Source: Tyto alba (lineage: Eukaryota > Chordata > Aves > Strigiformes > Tytonidae). Taken from it: 64,000 nucleotides of DNA. Below are positions 35,300 to 47,499 of this stretch, piece after piece; position 1 is the stretch's first letter, and each line of letters starts with the position of its first letter. The notes beneath the pieces are model-generated. The model saw only the letters and a program-made list of their open reading frames with translations. It searched no databases and was not told the DNA's origin. The DNA lies in the NCBI RefSeq assembly GCF_018691265.1, contig NW_024881313.1, positions 35,829,518 to 35,893,517 on the forward strand, read 5' to 3'. A program made the position numbers and the translations under genes.

Positions 35300-36420
35300 G
35301 TCCCAAAAGTAAATATTTTAAAACTCCAGGACTTAATTAGTTCATGCTTGTGCCCTAAGAAGGTTTTTCCTGACAGGTCTACAATAACATCTCTGATGTG
35401 CTTTAATCCTATAAAAAAAGATTCCCACATGATTTTCCTTTAAAACTGGGTGATGCCTGTGGCACAGCTACCCACAGGATAAGACAATTTAAGGGGTTTT
35501 GGATGATTCAGGCAATCACTGATCCATCATAAAGGAAAGGATTTGATCCATAAAGCTCTGCCAGATTTTTCTTCCAAAATTTCCACCAAAAAAATATTAT
35601 CTAGCAGCACCTTATTACTAAACACTGCTTAACATTTTCCCTACCCAAATTCTGTTTTTTACACATCCCGAGTAAAAAACAGTGCACAGTTTGCAAGACA
35701 ACCAGTGGCTCAAAAACCCAGCACAGACTAATCCATGAATATAGACTGAATGATAAGTTACTTCGGGGAAGAGTGGCTATATTTGGTTACTTTGCTCCCC
35801 TCTATTATTGCCAGCCAGCTCTGGGTTCAGAGATGCTGCTGCCCTGCCTGATAAATTGAAGGACTTCACGGACGTATTAACACAGCTAGACCATAGTCAG
35901 TGAGCAGACAATTGATTATATGCCAGAAAGTCACACACTGGGCAATTTTGCTCCTAGGCTTTGCCTTCATTTCTCAAAATATATGTTACAAAGTAAAGAA
36001 ATATAAAGTGAGAGATAAGAGCTAGTCTGTGTGGTAGGAAGCTGGTTGGAACAGGATCGGTCTCTCTCTCTGCTTTTGCACAGCACTACGTATCTTGTTG
36101 GGATTCAGGGAGGAACAGAGCCAGTCAATCGATGACTTGCAACCAAGAGGTATTTCTTAATGAAATACAGAATTCTGTCAAAACATAACTTTTGACTCAA
36201 AAACATGACTTTCAATGACATTCTCCTATTTTTCACCAAGTCTAAGCAAACAGCTTTTTCTTTTTTTCCCCCTCCCTTTCAAATCACCATTTGTAAATGT
36301 TGAAGTTTTAGCTGAAAATGTTATCATTTATGTCAAAAATGTTGAAATCTTTCCCTGAGACCTGTCACCTTATGTCAGACTTTGTTATTCTGTGAAGACA
36401 CTCAGGTAGGCTTTTTCCCA
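35300..36420. promoter_or_regulatory. AT-rich block, possible regulatory elements
   Basis: About 1.1 kb of AT-rich, mostly repeat-free sequence with several homeodomain-like cores (a TTAATTAG near 35333) and few open frames. It may hold one or more conserved non-coding elements, the best patch being about 35305-35460. No precise element boundary can be drawn. Confidence 0.22.
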
Positions 36421-38879
36421 AGTCACCTTTTTCACACTATGTCATAGTGAAGCCAAACGTTGCAACTTTTGGGGGGCAGAAATTGCATTCCCAGAGAGCT
36501 AAGAAATTTTGGCGTTTGATACTAAGACCTTTCTTGTGAAGACTGCCTGAAATTAGCCTTCATTATCTGCACTGTAGTGAGAGCTAGAGGTCACGGTGGG
36601 TTTCAGTGTCTCGTTGTGCTACGTGTTGAACAAACACACAAGAGGTAGCACTGCCAGGAAAGAGCTCGAGGGCTCATCTGACAAGACAAAGCACCAAGGG
36701 GAAAGGGAAGCAGGGAGAAGTGGAGTGATGTAACCCAAATCATACCAATGGCCAGGTCAGAGACAGGAGGGAAACCAGCATTTCTAGATGGCATGATGGG
36801 TCTGATGGTTGCGTCAAGGAAGGAGTGAATAAGTGTTGATGTTTTTCTCAGGTGATCACCTTGTCTTCTGAGACCAGGAGGGCCAACCTGGCCTCTTACA
36901 GAGATCCAATCCTCTCTTACCTGCCCTGAGGGGGTCTTTTGGACAGCCCTGATGGCTCATCCTCCAGTGTCTTTTCTGAGGGACCCTGCATCTGTGTCAC
37001 CCTTCTGTCAATTGTACCTCTCTTCTATCAACTGCTTTCTTCAGGAAACCCCCAAAGTTGTGGTACCAGCACTAGGTAGGGCAAAACCACTTTGAAGCCC
37101 GAAGCAGATTTACCAGCAGGGCAAATCAGATCATGGCAGAGCTTCCCCCTGACCACCAGCCAGAATGGCGTGGCTTCCAAAATCAAGTGGCACGTGCCCC
37201 ATGAGGCTGTGCAATCCCACAGGAGGCCTGGGTAATGCTGCGTTGGGTTACTCTGCTGAGGCTTCAACAGAAAACATGGGTTTGGGGCTGTGCAGCATGG
37301 GAGCATCCCTTCCCCCCTCCATGATGGACCAGCTTTCACTGTGCCATATAGCACACAACAAAAGCTCTGGCCTATCTGCTCCGGGGGGCCACTGAGCACA
37401 ACTCATATCCCACACCTTCCCAGGAGGAACAAAACACGTTTCTCCTCCAGCCTGCAGCAGCTGAGCACACCAAAGAGGAGGATCAATATCTATCGACCAT
37501 CGTCGTTTCCTTCAAGTGTCCCCAGCCCCCATGATTATATATCTGCTTTCCTTTTCTGGTCTGCTCTCCTTTCCTGCTTTTCCTGGCAGGAATTCACCTC
37601 ATTCCCCTGCAGAGAGAGATCCAGAACTGGGTACCTCAGAGCCAGTATTAATTCAGAACACAAAATTATGGTATTAGGGGTAATAGGGGTGAATGATGGT
37701 ATTAGGAGCACACTCTGGTGCCTGTTCTGCATGGAAACAAAATGCTCAGCACCGGAATGTGAAAGGTTTCATTACATCCCCACATGGGGTAAGGGAGATT
37801 GGGAAGAAAGTGGTCTCTCCAGTTGTGGGACTTTCCCCAGATCTTTGGCCCACCAGGTCTGGTATCACTGGGGATCCTACCCTCCACCCAGTCCTGCCTG
37901 GGCATCCTCATCCTCTACCTGGAGGTACCTGCCCTCCTTCTGCGGGCAGCTGGCTCAGAGAGCTAAGCCAGCAGAAAACTTCCCAAACAAGCAAATGATT
38001 TCCCACTGGTTCATTTCCCTGAACCGACTCACCCCAGGGTGAGCTGTGTATCAGTCCCTGCCAGGCAAGGAGTGGGAATGCACAGCTTGGGGGACAGGGA
38101 CAAACAGGATTTTGGGAGTCTGAGCTGAATTGCATTGGTTTCACCAGGACAAAATAACTCTGTAACCTAGTTGAGAACTCAGTCCCCACGGTGAGGGGGC
38201 ACAGAGAACACACAGGCACCTTTGCAGCCAGCACCCTTGCCCGGCTGTGCACCCCAATCCTCACACCTGCCTGCTTGGGGAACATGCCTGAAAATACTGT
38301 CTACCTGCAAGAAAAGCTTCCTCTACCTCCAGCCCTGTGATACCAACTGCTGAAAAACAAACAAACCGCTGCTGGCAAAGGACAGAGGGGAAAAAGAAAT
38401 AGAAAAAGAAATACTCCAAATTCTAAGCAGGCAGCATCTCTCAGATTCAGCACAGCAGAAGCATCAGCAGTCCTTCCCTTTATCTGGGATAAAACAGCTT
38501 TAACAAGCATCTGAAGGGATTCTGCCCCGGGACCAGCTATCCAGTAACTCCCGCAGCCTGTTCAGAGGGAGCTCAGGGCTGGTTGTCAACGCTGGGACCC
38601 GGTGCCTACCCAAAGCCCTCTGAATTTCACCTGGTTCAGCTCCTGCCTTGGTAGGAGAGCACTCAGGCACCGTGCAGGCGTGCGATGGGTGAACTGCACA
38701 TTGGGATGTTTGTGCAAAACAAGCAGCTTCTCAGGATCCGTGAACCACTGGCTGAAGGCACATCTTGATTGCATCTTTTCAGATAAAAGCTTGGATCCAC
38801 TCCTTGACTCCGTCCTCCTCCCCACCCCCAGTGTTTACTGCTCTCAGTCTCTGATTTAGGTGGTTTACTGTGGCTTTCA
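36421..38879. other. Gene-free unique sequence
   Basis: No gene is recognised. The 250-codon plus frame at 37290-38042 lacks any family motif, and its composition matches the surroundings. A small local duplication of 'atggtattagg' occurs at about 37668 and 37696. Confidence 0.4.
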
Positions 38880-39500
38880 TCTAAGTGCATCAGCATTTTT
38901 AAATTAGTCACAGGTGACTCACAGGGTTACAAGAATAATGTTAAATTACCAGACATACACAGCCCATATACTTTATTACCTCATTTTTGTATCTTCTTTA
39001 TGGTCTGTGATAGTAATGACCTTATAGTCTGTGGCTGAAGAGCCAGTTAAACTTGTTCTCTGTCAAAATGGTAATTAAAAAATTCCTATAGGGTAGGAGG
39101 CAAATCTGTACTCTCCAGTATATTTCTCCTTCCAACAAGGCCCCTGAACGAGGCTCAGAGAGCAACAGAAGACAATGTGCATAAAAGTCTCCGATGAACA
39201 TGCTTATCAGCCAGGCAGTGCTCAGTCATCTGCATTAATATTTTAAATAAATATGTATTAGGCTTAACGGCATACAACGTATGTCAGAGCCAGAAAAATA
39301 CAGCAGTTTCTCTTTGGCCACCGAGCAATATTTGGTCTGATTGAGATGAAGAAAAAAAAAGATAAATACATTAAACACATTTAGCAAACAGTTTATATTG
39401 TTCTTGCTTTCAAATGAAGATGGCAGCTTAACTATCTCCTTCCTTTTTTAAATCCCCTTCTTCTTCTAACATTTCAAAGATCAGATTGGAGGAAAAAAGA
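38880..39500. promoter_or_regulatory. Candidate conserved non-coding element, ~600 bp
   Basis: A long, even, AT-rich, repeat-free and frame-free block. It includes 'tttttaaattagtcac' (about 38896), 'atggtaattaaaaaattcc' (about 39068) and 'tgcattaatattttaaataa' (about 39231). It also has 'tgcttatcagccaggcagtg' (about 39200). Dense TAAT/ATTA cores, SOX-like ACAAT words and GATA words give it the appearance of a vertebrate ultraconserved enhancer. The evidence is texture and motif density only. Confidence 0.35.
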
Positions 39501-39881
39501 ATAAAAAGGAAGGGAAAATACAGTATCTGGGGAAATTTTGGCAGTTGGGGTCATGAAAGAAATAGGAACAAAAATAGAAAATGTAAATAATTGTTGGGGG
39601 AGGTAGAGGGGTCAATTTTTATCCTCCCTTGCAGGAGGACAGGCCCTGCACACCCAGCTGGTGCTGTACAGGGGCTGCATCCCCAGCCCCTCCCCAGGCA
39701 GCACCGGTCCCAGCCTTGCAAGGCATTGGGAGGAGGAGATGCTTCATCCCCATCTGAAGCTCTGGGAGTGCTAGTTTGGGAGAGCACCTCTAAAAAGCAG
39801 TGGAGACAACTCTGAAAATATTTCATGTCACTGTTCTCCCTGCTCCAATATTATAGCCATATTCCTTTCCTCCTCCCAACA
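39501..39881. other. Gene-free sequence
   Basis: No gene is seen. The middle (about 39620-39760) is more GC-rich than its neighbours but has too few CpGs for an island. Confidence 0.4.
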
Positions 39882-39920
39882 CCCCCCCCCCCCCAAAAAA
39901 AAAAATAAAAAACAAAAAAA
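39882..39920. repeat. C13 run followed by A-rich tract
   Basis: Thirteen C (39882-39894) are followed by 11 A and short A6-A7 runs. The C run on one strand and the G run on the other could form an i-motif and quadruplex, respectively. Homopolymers of this kind are also prone to sequencing length error. Confidence 0.9.
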
Positions 39921-39939
39921 CCAGCTTTTTCCTCAGGTA

Positions 39940-40510
39940 AGTGGGTCACATCCAATTTTCCAGCACACAGTCCATACTGGGTGCCACACAGGTGTTTTTA
40001 TTACTGGTTAGAAACAAATTCCCAGAAGCAGTAGAAATGCCAGATAGATCTCATCTTTTTCTTTCTCTCCTCCCTCCCCATTCAGATTCCTTTTTATTGG
40101 TGTCATTTACAGGTTACTAACCAAGTTGAAACATTCAAGCTGAAAGTCCAGCAGTTAAAAAGCAGCAAGGCATTCAAAGCCTGCTTCCCGTGCAATTTTT
40201 AAAGTGCTGCACTAAGGAAATGTTCAGGAGAGTGAAGCTTTGCCTTTTATATATCCCAGCAGACTTACACTTTCTAATAGACTCGTCTAAATCAACAAAG
40301 TATTCCCCAGCCAGGGCCAAGAGTCGGCGAAAATGGCTCGAAGGCAACTGATGCAGCCACAACTTTCCACTGGAAGTTAATGAACTTTTAAAAACATTTT
40401 GGAAAGTGATGTATGCACAAGGCTCCTTAGTGTATCACAGTTAATATAATGCGTTCCTTTCCCTGGGGGAGATCCTGTCTGAGCTGTCAGCTGTAAGGTT
40501 GTTCTTCTGG
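39940..40510. promoter_or_regulatory. Candidate conserved non-coding element
   Basis: Repeat-free, even-textured block. The strongest part is about 40085-40480, with 'tttttattggtgtcattta' near 40090, TTTAAAGTGC near 40198, 'cactttctaatagactc' near 40269, and ATTTTGGAAAGTGATG near 40396. Only frames of 62 codons or fewer cross it. It lies just downstream of the 38.9-kb candidate, so the two could belong to one regulatory cluster. The call rests on appearance, without conservation data. Confidence 0.32.
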
Positions 40511-41111
40511 AGCTTTTTCTTTATATATACAGTCCTCTCTCTCTGTCTTTCCTTTTGTTTTGTGGGGGAAGCAAAAGGCAACCAGCTCCCACTTGTATAA
40601 ATTGTGTGCTTCAAAGAATTTGAAGGGCAAATGAACAGGAGGGAAAAAAAAGTCAGTCTGGCTGAGTGAACAGAGGAGCCCTGGTTCTGTCCTGGATGTC
40701 ACTGGTGGGGCTGAGCATTGTGGGGGTGCACAGCTGTACACTCATCTGCACACGAGTGTGTGTATCTCTGTACCCACACACACAGGCAACAGGAGTCTCT
40801 GGCGTAAGGGAGCATTGGCTCATCTAAGTGGCCTCCTGCATCACAAGCCAGCAAGTCAAGAACTGATTTCTCCCTATGAAACCCAAGGGCTCCTGAACAA
40901 GAGTCTTTCCTGGCACACTTCAGGACAGCCTGAAGCTCATCAGGCTTTTTTTGCTGTGGACCAGCAACAACTGCCAGACCTGATACAAGGTGGGGAAAAT
41001 TGGCAGGGGATTACAGCCAGAGCCTCACTGGTCCAGGAGGCCACCACTCCTCCAGCTCCACCCTTAAATAAAGTCTCTTCAAAAATGAGCTACAACATAA
41101 GCTAGGCAGCT
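40511..41111. other. Gene-free unique sequence
   Basis: No gene is seen. A small GT/CA-rich patch lies at about 40752-40785. Confidence 0.4.
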
Positions 41112-41150
41112 TGTCTGGAGAGAGCCCAGTCCACCATATCTCTCCAGACA
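41112..41150. repeat. 12-bp perfect inverted repeat, 15-nt loop
   Basis: The arm tgtctggagaga (41112-41123) is followed by a 15-base spacer and then its exact reverse complement tctctccagaca (41139-41150). Transcribed RNA would form a stable short hairpin. No poly-U run or matching longer arms follow, so neither a terminator nor a pre-miRNA is supported. It sits just outside an old CR1 fragment. Confidence 0.9.
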
Positions 41151-41229
41151 GCCCAATGTTCCGTTATCTCCAGCCTTAGGAAGCTGAGGTCTAGTTTGAG
41201 GTTGAATTTCTTTAATTTCTAGACACTAT

Positions 41230-41945
41230 TGTCCAGCTCTGGGTGTCTCTCTGAACTCTTCTTCACGCTTGCTCTCCCAACATGTCTGGACTCAGCACAG
41301 CTTTCCTCCCAAGACTGTGTTTTCCACGTCCCAGGTGATATTACCTACCTTTTTAACTGCTCTTAAGATTATATCTTTTTATTTTTTCCCCCATGGCACT
41401 GCAGTGAGAGCTCATCTTGAGAGGTTATCTCAGATGACCCTGAAGTCATTCCTCAAGACACTGCTTTCAAACACAGAGCTTGCTTTTTTTGTAAGCACAG
41501 CCTTACATTCTTCACTCCCAGAGGGATTCCCATCAATTTATCTGAACTAAAAGCATCCTGCTGAACCATGACCAGTTAAGTACACGATCCATATCTCTCA
41601 GTATGAGTAACCCATATCTTCCTTATTTGCTAGCCTGCAAATTTCTGTCATCTGTAACACCATAAAAGGTTCCTCACCCCTATATGTTCTCTATCATTGC
41701 AAAATGACTTATACAAAACCTTAAACAGTGGTGGAGCAAGAGCAGTCTCTGGGGAAGCTACTTCAAAATAGCTCTTCTCATTGGAGTCATGGCATGAATG
41801 GCTTTCATGAGGCAGCAGTGAACCTGTCCACCTAATTGTTGTCCCCTTGATACTGCAAAATGTACTCTTTCAAAACCAAAATATCATCTATGATCATGGG
41901 TGATATTCCTTGAGGAAATTTTATTAATCATAGCAACATGGTTGT
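41230..41945 (-). mobile_element. Old CR1-like LINE fragment, reverse orientation
   Basis: The plus strand carries reverse-complement CR1 wording. It includes 'tttctgtcatctgtaacac' (about 41642; family: 'ttngtgtcatctgcaaac'), 'ttaaacagtggtgg' at 41721, and 'gagcagtctctgggga' at 41740-41755. These match the CR1 phrase about 'gttaaacagygytggtcc...atccctgggga', which lies in the 3' part of the reverse-transcriptase region. Similarity fades toward both ends, so the limits are approximate. It is strongly diverged and carries no open frame of the enzyme. A retroviral LTR begins 6 bases beyond it. Confidence 0.6.
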
Positions 41946-41950
41946 CTTCC

Positions 41951-42514
41951 TGTCATGGTTTAACCCTGGCCAGCAGCTCAGCTCCACACAGCCACTCACT
42001 CACTCCTCTCCAGTGGGATAGGGGAGAGAATTAGAAGGGTAAAAGTGAGAAAACTCATAGGCTGAGATAAAGAGAGCTTAATAGGTAAAGCAAAAGAAAA
42101 ATAAGGAATTCATTCACTACTTCCTACTGGCAAGCAGGTGTTCAGCCATCCCCAGGAAAACAGAGCTCCATCATGAGACCTGGGAAGACAAACGTCATAA
42201 CTCTGAATGTCTCCCCCTCCTCCTTCTTCCCCAGATTTTATTGCTGAGTATCACATTGCATGGTATGGATTCTCCCTTTGGTCAGTTGGGGTCAGCTGTC
42301 CCAGCTGTGTCCCCTCCCAAATCCTTGTGTGCCCCCAGCTCACTCACTGGTGGGGCAGTCTGAGGAGCAGAAAAATCCTTGAGGAAGAACTGCTCAGCAA
42401 TAAAAAAAAAAACATCGGTGTGTTATCAACACTGTTTTCATCACAAGTATGAAACATAGTACCACACAAGCAACTGTAAAAAAAATTAACTCTATCCCAG
42501 CCAAAACCAGTACA
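41951..42514 (-). mobile_element. Solo endogenous-retrovirus LTR, 564 bp
   Basis: On the plus strand it begins 'tgtcatggtttaaccctggc' and ends '...ccaaaaccagtaca'. These are the two ends of a very common neoavian ERV LTR family (TG...CA). Internal landmarks agree: 'cagtgggataggggagag' near 42012, 'ggctgagataaagagagctt' near 42060, 'tcagctgtcccagctgtgt' near 42291 and 'attaactctatcccagcc' near 42485. In the transcribed sense it lies on the minus strand. The flanking five bases are CTTCC (41946-41950) and CTTAC (42515-42519), a 4/5 match fitting a 5-bp target duplication. No retroviral interior is present. Its class (probably ERVL-like, given the 5-bp duplication) is uncertain. Confidence 0.88.
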
Positions 42515-43354
42515 CTTACTCAACCCCAGTTTATGATCATAAGATACTAGCAGACTGTTATCAGTCTCCCCTGGCTCACTCCATCTAGGAAGCATTCAAA
42601 AGTTTCTTCATTTCTAAAAGAAGGTTTGCTAATATTTGGCAGGCAAATAGCAGAGTGAAATCAATAGGGAGAACTGAAGAAGATTATGGCTACAGGTCAT
42701 TTGTTTACACAGCTTTGCCAGTGACCTGACTAGGGGAAAGTTAATATAAGCTTGCAGTTTTGGAAACCAGAAAATGTTCACGTGTTCGGAGAGTGCAGGA
42801 GTCAGAGCCTGTGAAAACGGACACACTGGATAAATGTCCAGGAGAGGGATATTTTAGCTTTCCAGTGTTAACCATTTTATGCTGGATCAGAATATAATTC
42901 CTGAGCAAGACTTCAACAACAAACCAGACCATGCTTGGGGTATTCAGTTTCAGAGTTTTCAATAAGACTTTTATTTTTTTTTTCTTAGAAAGCCTGTACA
43001 AATAGGAGACATTATTTACAGATTAGCATTTTAGTTAAAATCTCTATCCATACTCCCACTGTGTTCACTGTACCTCTATGCTCACATCTTTCTCCATTTC
43101 TCCAAAATTATCACATATTACCACGTTTTTCAGAAGTTTACATTAAGTTTGCTATCACAAATGTTTTGCTGAATATGAAACATCTGGAATGGACAAATAT
43201 AGCACAGTTATGGAACACTGTTTATAATACACTGCAATAACCAAATAAGCTAGGACCTGCCTGTCTTTGAAAGTCGTTGGGGAAAGAGTAGGGATGCAAT
43301 GCCTAAAAGCTCATCAGTGGCTCAAAGAAGGTAAACAAGGACCAGGTGTCCGTG
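42515..43354. other. Gene-free sequence between LTR and CR1
   Basis: No gene is seen, and no continuation of the CR1 fragment from the other side of the LTR is evident. Confidence 0.4.
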
Positions 43355-43710
43355 GTATCCACCAGTACAGGAATTAGAGACCAACAAGTAAAACTAACAG
43401 GCACATGACTTAAAAAAAAAAAAAAAAGTATGTGGTTCATAAACCAATGCACAGTTGAGCTGTGGAACTCCTTGATGCAGGGTGTTGTGAATGCTAGAAA
43501 TGTACACACGCTCAAAAAGGAATTGGTCAATTTGTCCCCAAAAGTCAATCAGGGGTTGTTAGAGCTAAAGAAATTCTGCCTCAGAAAGACTCCATACAAC
43601 ATATTGCTAAAGCCTTGAAGTGTCCTATGCAAATATTATATATTTTTCCTGGTTTTCAGATCTTCTTTATGCATCTAGTTACTGGTAGGGATGGGCTCTT
43701 CCTGCAGCTC
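43355..43710 (+). mobile_element. CR1 LINE 3' fragment
   Basis: The stretch follows the 3' part of an older CR1 subfamily, downstream of the reverse transcriptase. A degraded 'aaactaacaggcacatgact' (about 43390) is followed by an A16 run (43412-43427). Then comes the hallmark 'tgcacagttgagctgtggaactcctt' region at 43448-43473, followed by 'gcagggtgttgtgaatgcta'. Later it has 'gttgttagagctaaag' and a tail-like 'ttactggtagggatgggct'. It shares this hallmark with another copy in the window at 51.2 kb. No coding frame remains. Confidence 0.75.
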
Positions 43711-46700
43711 TTAAGCATTTTCATCCTATTTTACTGTTTGATGTTTAATTTCCCAACAGTATTTTGGTACTCTTAGTGAAATAAATTTTGCCATTACCAA
43801 GAGATAACAACAGAAATCCACCCAGCAGGCTAAGAAATCTCCATGGAGAGCTAGAAGAAATTATATTCTATTGTTTTCATGAACTCATATGCCAAGGGGT
43901 ACTAGCTGCTGAATAAAGATGGAGAAATTTTACAAACTAGACACATTCCTCAAAGGCCATCAAGAGAGCTGAAACACAAAACTGTGGACATGACTGTGGA
44001 TCAGGAAGGTACTAATCCACCTGTTGCCAGACAGGTTGATAGGAAGGTGGAAAAGCCACTTCAGATTTCTTTTATTTCTCCTCACTTCCCTGGGCATCTG
44101 CAGGGGGTCACTATCAAAGACGAGGTGCTGCACTGGTTGGCCCCATTTACTCCTGCCATGTTATTCAGATTGGAAGAAGATGCCCTCCAAAGGGTTAAGA
44201 GACTTTACTAGAGCAGTGATGCTGTTTTGGTGCCATATGGTCCTCATCATCTCGATGTTACCAAGGCAGCTGCCAGCAGAGGTAACATTACAGCAGCAGG
44301 CACCTGCACATGGAGCTGCTCCTGCTGCAAGTGCCCGGGGACAAACCTGAACCTATCTGCCCATCAGGAAACAGAACACCAGGCATCCAGTGGGATAAAT
44401 ATTGTTCAGTCATCACACTACTTCCACGTCAGGGAAACCAGTGCTCCCACCAGAAAATGACTGTAACTCTTCAGGCTAACATTAGTGCCATGAAAGCCTC
44501 CAGCTCCTCCTATCTGTGCCATGGGCAATTGCCTTGTGATACCAGTGGGATGTGGAGATTTGGAGGGGACAGAAACTGTATTATTAACATTATAAAACCT
44601 TTATGGCAACTGATTCGTGCCTGATAATGTGAACTGATGCCCTTGCCCCCAGTCCCCAGTAATTCTTAGCAATTACAACAAAAACAACAGGCCTGTAATG
44701 CATTGGCAATACAATAAGGTGCATTGTTCTGAACAGCATCTACTGCTTTTCAACACTGCAGCTGGTTACCTGGAGAAGGTTGGTTCTTTCCTCTTGGATT
44801 GTACCTCTAAGCCCCAGGTCTTGTGGACTAGAGAATCTTGAATGTTTTCTTCAGTGTTGTCAAGGGAAGCCTGTGAGCACTAGATGCTCAAAGAAGAAGT
44901 ACCATGACATTTAGGACATGGGATCCATTCACTAGCTTCTCTATGTCTTCCAAAAAAGAGGTAAATCACCCTATTTAAAGTGCTTGGTTTTCTTCACAGA
45001 GAACAGTATTAATATCAGATGCAGATGTCTACACTGGAGAGGACTAATTTTGCCATAAACCTCCTGGTAAGACATTTCTAATTGTTTATTCCCTTGATGT
45101 AAAATTTAAAGATTTTCAAGCCAGGCTTACAGAGTGCCATCTCATCATCTACAAATTTCTCTTTCTGGTCTCACTTCAACCCTAAGAGGAGAACAACCGC
45201 ATGGCACAGCGTATCACCTCTCCAACAAAACAACTTCACGGGCTAGGTTGCAGGTGATCCCCAATCTGGGATGGCTTGTGAAGGTTAATGGCAGAAAAAA
45301 ATCCAGACGCGGTGGAAATATAGAGGCCTCAGCTTGTTCACAGGAAATCCACAAGCAAGAGGGGGAAACAGGACAGCCAATTCCCTGGATAATTGCCTAG
45401 ATTTCTTTATTAAGAGAACATGGTGTTGCATATCTGACTTAAGTCCCAGCACAGTGCACCCTTTCAGAGGGCTAAGTTTTGATGGCAACATCATTGGAAC
45501 AATTTTGTTGGTGCTGGAGGAGCAAAGGAGAAAGACTCGGGTGTCTGTGTTACCTTGACTGGGAGGCAATACGCCGTGGTCCTGCACAGCCAGCACGTAC
45601 AGACATGCTGATGGCAATTCACAGCAGGAACCTGAACCAGGCTCTGGAAAGGCTCCCTCCTTGCTGCTGATCTACCTGAGCTACCCCCCTTGCCACCCTG
45701 AGACCTTCAGACTTGCCAGGCTTAAGGCTACAGTCTTGTTCTGCAGCAGTCAGAGATAAAACTGTCCTCTGAACCTTCAAGCAGGGCAGACAACGGAGCA
45801 TTTTCAGCTCAAGAAAATGCCATATGTCACAGGGAAATATTTCAAAAGCCTTGTTTTCATTCCAATGCAGGATGAAAACAAGTTCAGAAAGTCTCAAGGT
45901 TTCCTGATGTCCTGGTGCAGTGTCGTTATCGTTTTCCCTCACGCAGAGCCTGATGCCTCTCCAGGATCCCACCAACATTCTGCAGATATATTTGCACAGG
46001 TCCAGGTCCTATCTGTCAGCTCCACTTTGCCACCCATGAGAGCTGCAGCCATGCAGCCACACTACCTACTGGCTAAAATGCTATAGAGACAACTTTAGAG
46101 AAGGAGCCCACCTTGATAACCATTGAAAGTGTGACCTCTTAGGGATTCCTAGAGCATGTCATTTTGTACAAAGAGTCTAACACAGCGTAGTTGTTTAATT
46201 AAATCACGTAGGTACAGCTGACAGAAAGGCAGAGCATTCCCTCTATGGTGAGAGCTGTCGCTGGGTCCTTCTCCTGCTCCACACCATGCTCAGGGTGAGA
46301 ACACAGGATCACGCAGTCAGTATAACAGCAACTGCTAGGAAAGCCCAGATGTTGACTGCTGCACCCATCTCAGGTCATGGTGTCAAAAACCAGGGATGGA
46401 TTCAACTGCCTTCAGGGTTTGCAGTTCAGGCTATATCAATCTGATTTTTCCTGCAGGGTGGACACAGTTTTCCCAGGGTGGGGGGGATACAACTGAATGA
46501 CTCCCAGGTGGCCAGGTTGAACTTCTGCCTGAGACAGACACCGGGTTCCTGGACCCAAGCAGGAGTGCATATCCCACATTCAGCTGTGGCTGTTAACCTC
46601 CCTGATAACAAGCCAATTAACATGGGCGCTGGAAGCTGCACAGGTTTGGGAAATTATTTCAAAACCACATTAGCAATGCTGTGTGGAGAGGAGATCCCTG

Positions 46701-47291
46701 CCTCTCTTCCCACTACTGTACATAGCCAGATTTTGGGCTGGAGGACATCAACCCAACTCCAGCAAGCCCAAGGAGCAGTGCAGGTGACGCAGGATCTAGC
46801 CCTTGGCATGGAGGCAGGAACACAATGGGATCTCCCAGACCAGTCCATCTTCCCCCAGTTCCTCATGTTGGGTGTGGTGAGGGGGCCTGATCAGCCAGGC
46901 TCTTCTTGGATCACAAAAATCCCTCTTTCTCACACGGTGTCCCCAAAGAGTGGGGACAAACCCTCCGGTGTTCACTCCCACTTTGCACTGCTGAAAAGCA
47001 ACAAGGGCCGGTGTCCAAAGCCAGAATTGCTCTGGGTGTCCCAGCAAGACCATCCTACCTGTAGCTGGACACCACTGCAAACCCAGCCTCCCCTCTCACC
47101 CCTTTTCACTGACCAGCCTTAACAAATAACAAAGCTGCCCTGTGCTCCCCGTAGAGCATTATCTTTGGCAGTGATTACAAACTGTGCATGCCCACAGCAC
47201 ACACAGCAAGGCACAAACTCACCCATCATTATGTTTTTGTCAACATATATATTTCTCCTGCAGCACAGTCTGGCTGTGGGAGCAGTCAGCA
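43711..47291. other. Gene-free unique sequence
   Basis: No gene is recognised. The 214-codon plus frame at 46478-47122 has no identifiable domain. No clear repeat is seen. Confidence 0.4.
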
Positions 47292-47318
47292 GTGTGTGTG
47301 TGTGTGTGTGTGTGTGTG
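47292..47318. repeat. (GT)13 microsatellite
   Basis: Uninterrupted GT dinucleotides over 27 bases. Z-DNA-prone and probably length-polymorphic. Confidence 0.97.
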
Positions 47319-47499
47319 GGTTTGCACGCCAGTGCAGTGGGGACTGGCAGAAAACTTTGACCTCTGCAAACACAACTACTGCAGTGGCTGAGGGAGGGAT
47401 TTGCTATCACTCACCGCCACTTAAGCACACCGTCAGCAAACAAAATGCCATGGGCTAACAAACCACTCCAGATCCTGAAGGGAGATGTGTTACCTTTGC

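Noticed and set aside
37290..38042. 250-codon plus-strand open frame
   Set aside because: No domain, no plausible start context or splice structure, and composition like the surrounding non-coding DNA. A few frames of this size are expected in 64 kb at moderate GC.
46478..47122. 214-codon plus-strand open frame
   Set aside because: No recognisable domain and no supporting splice sites.
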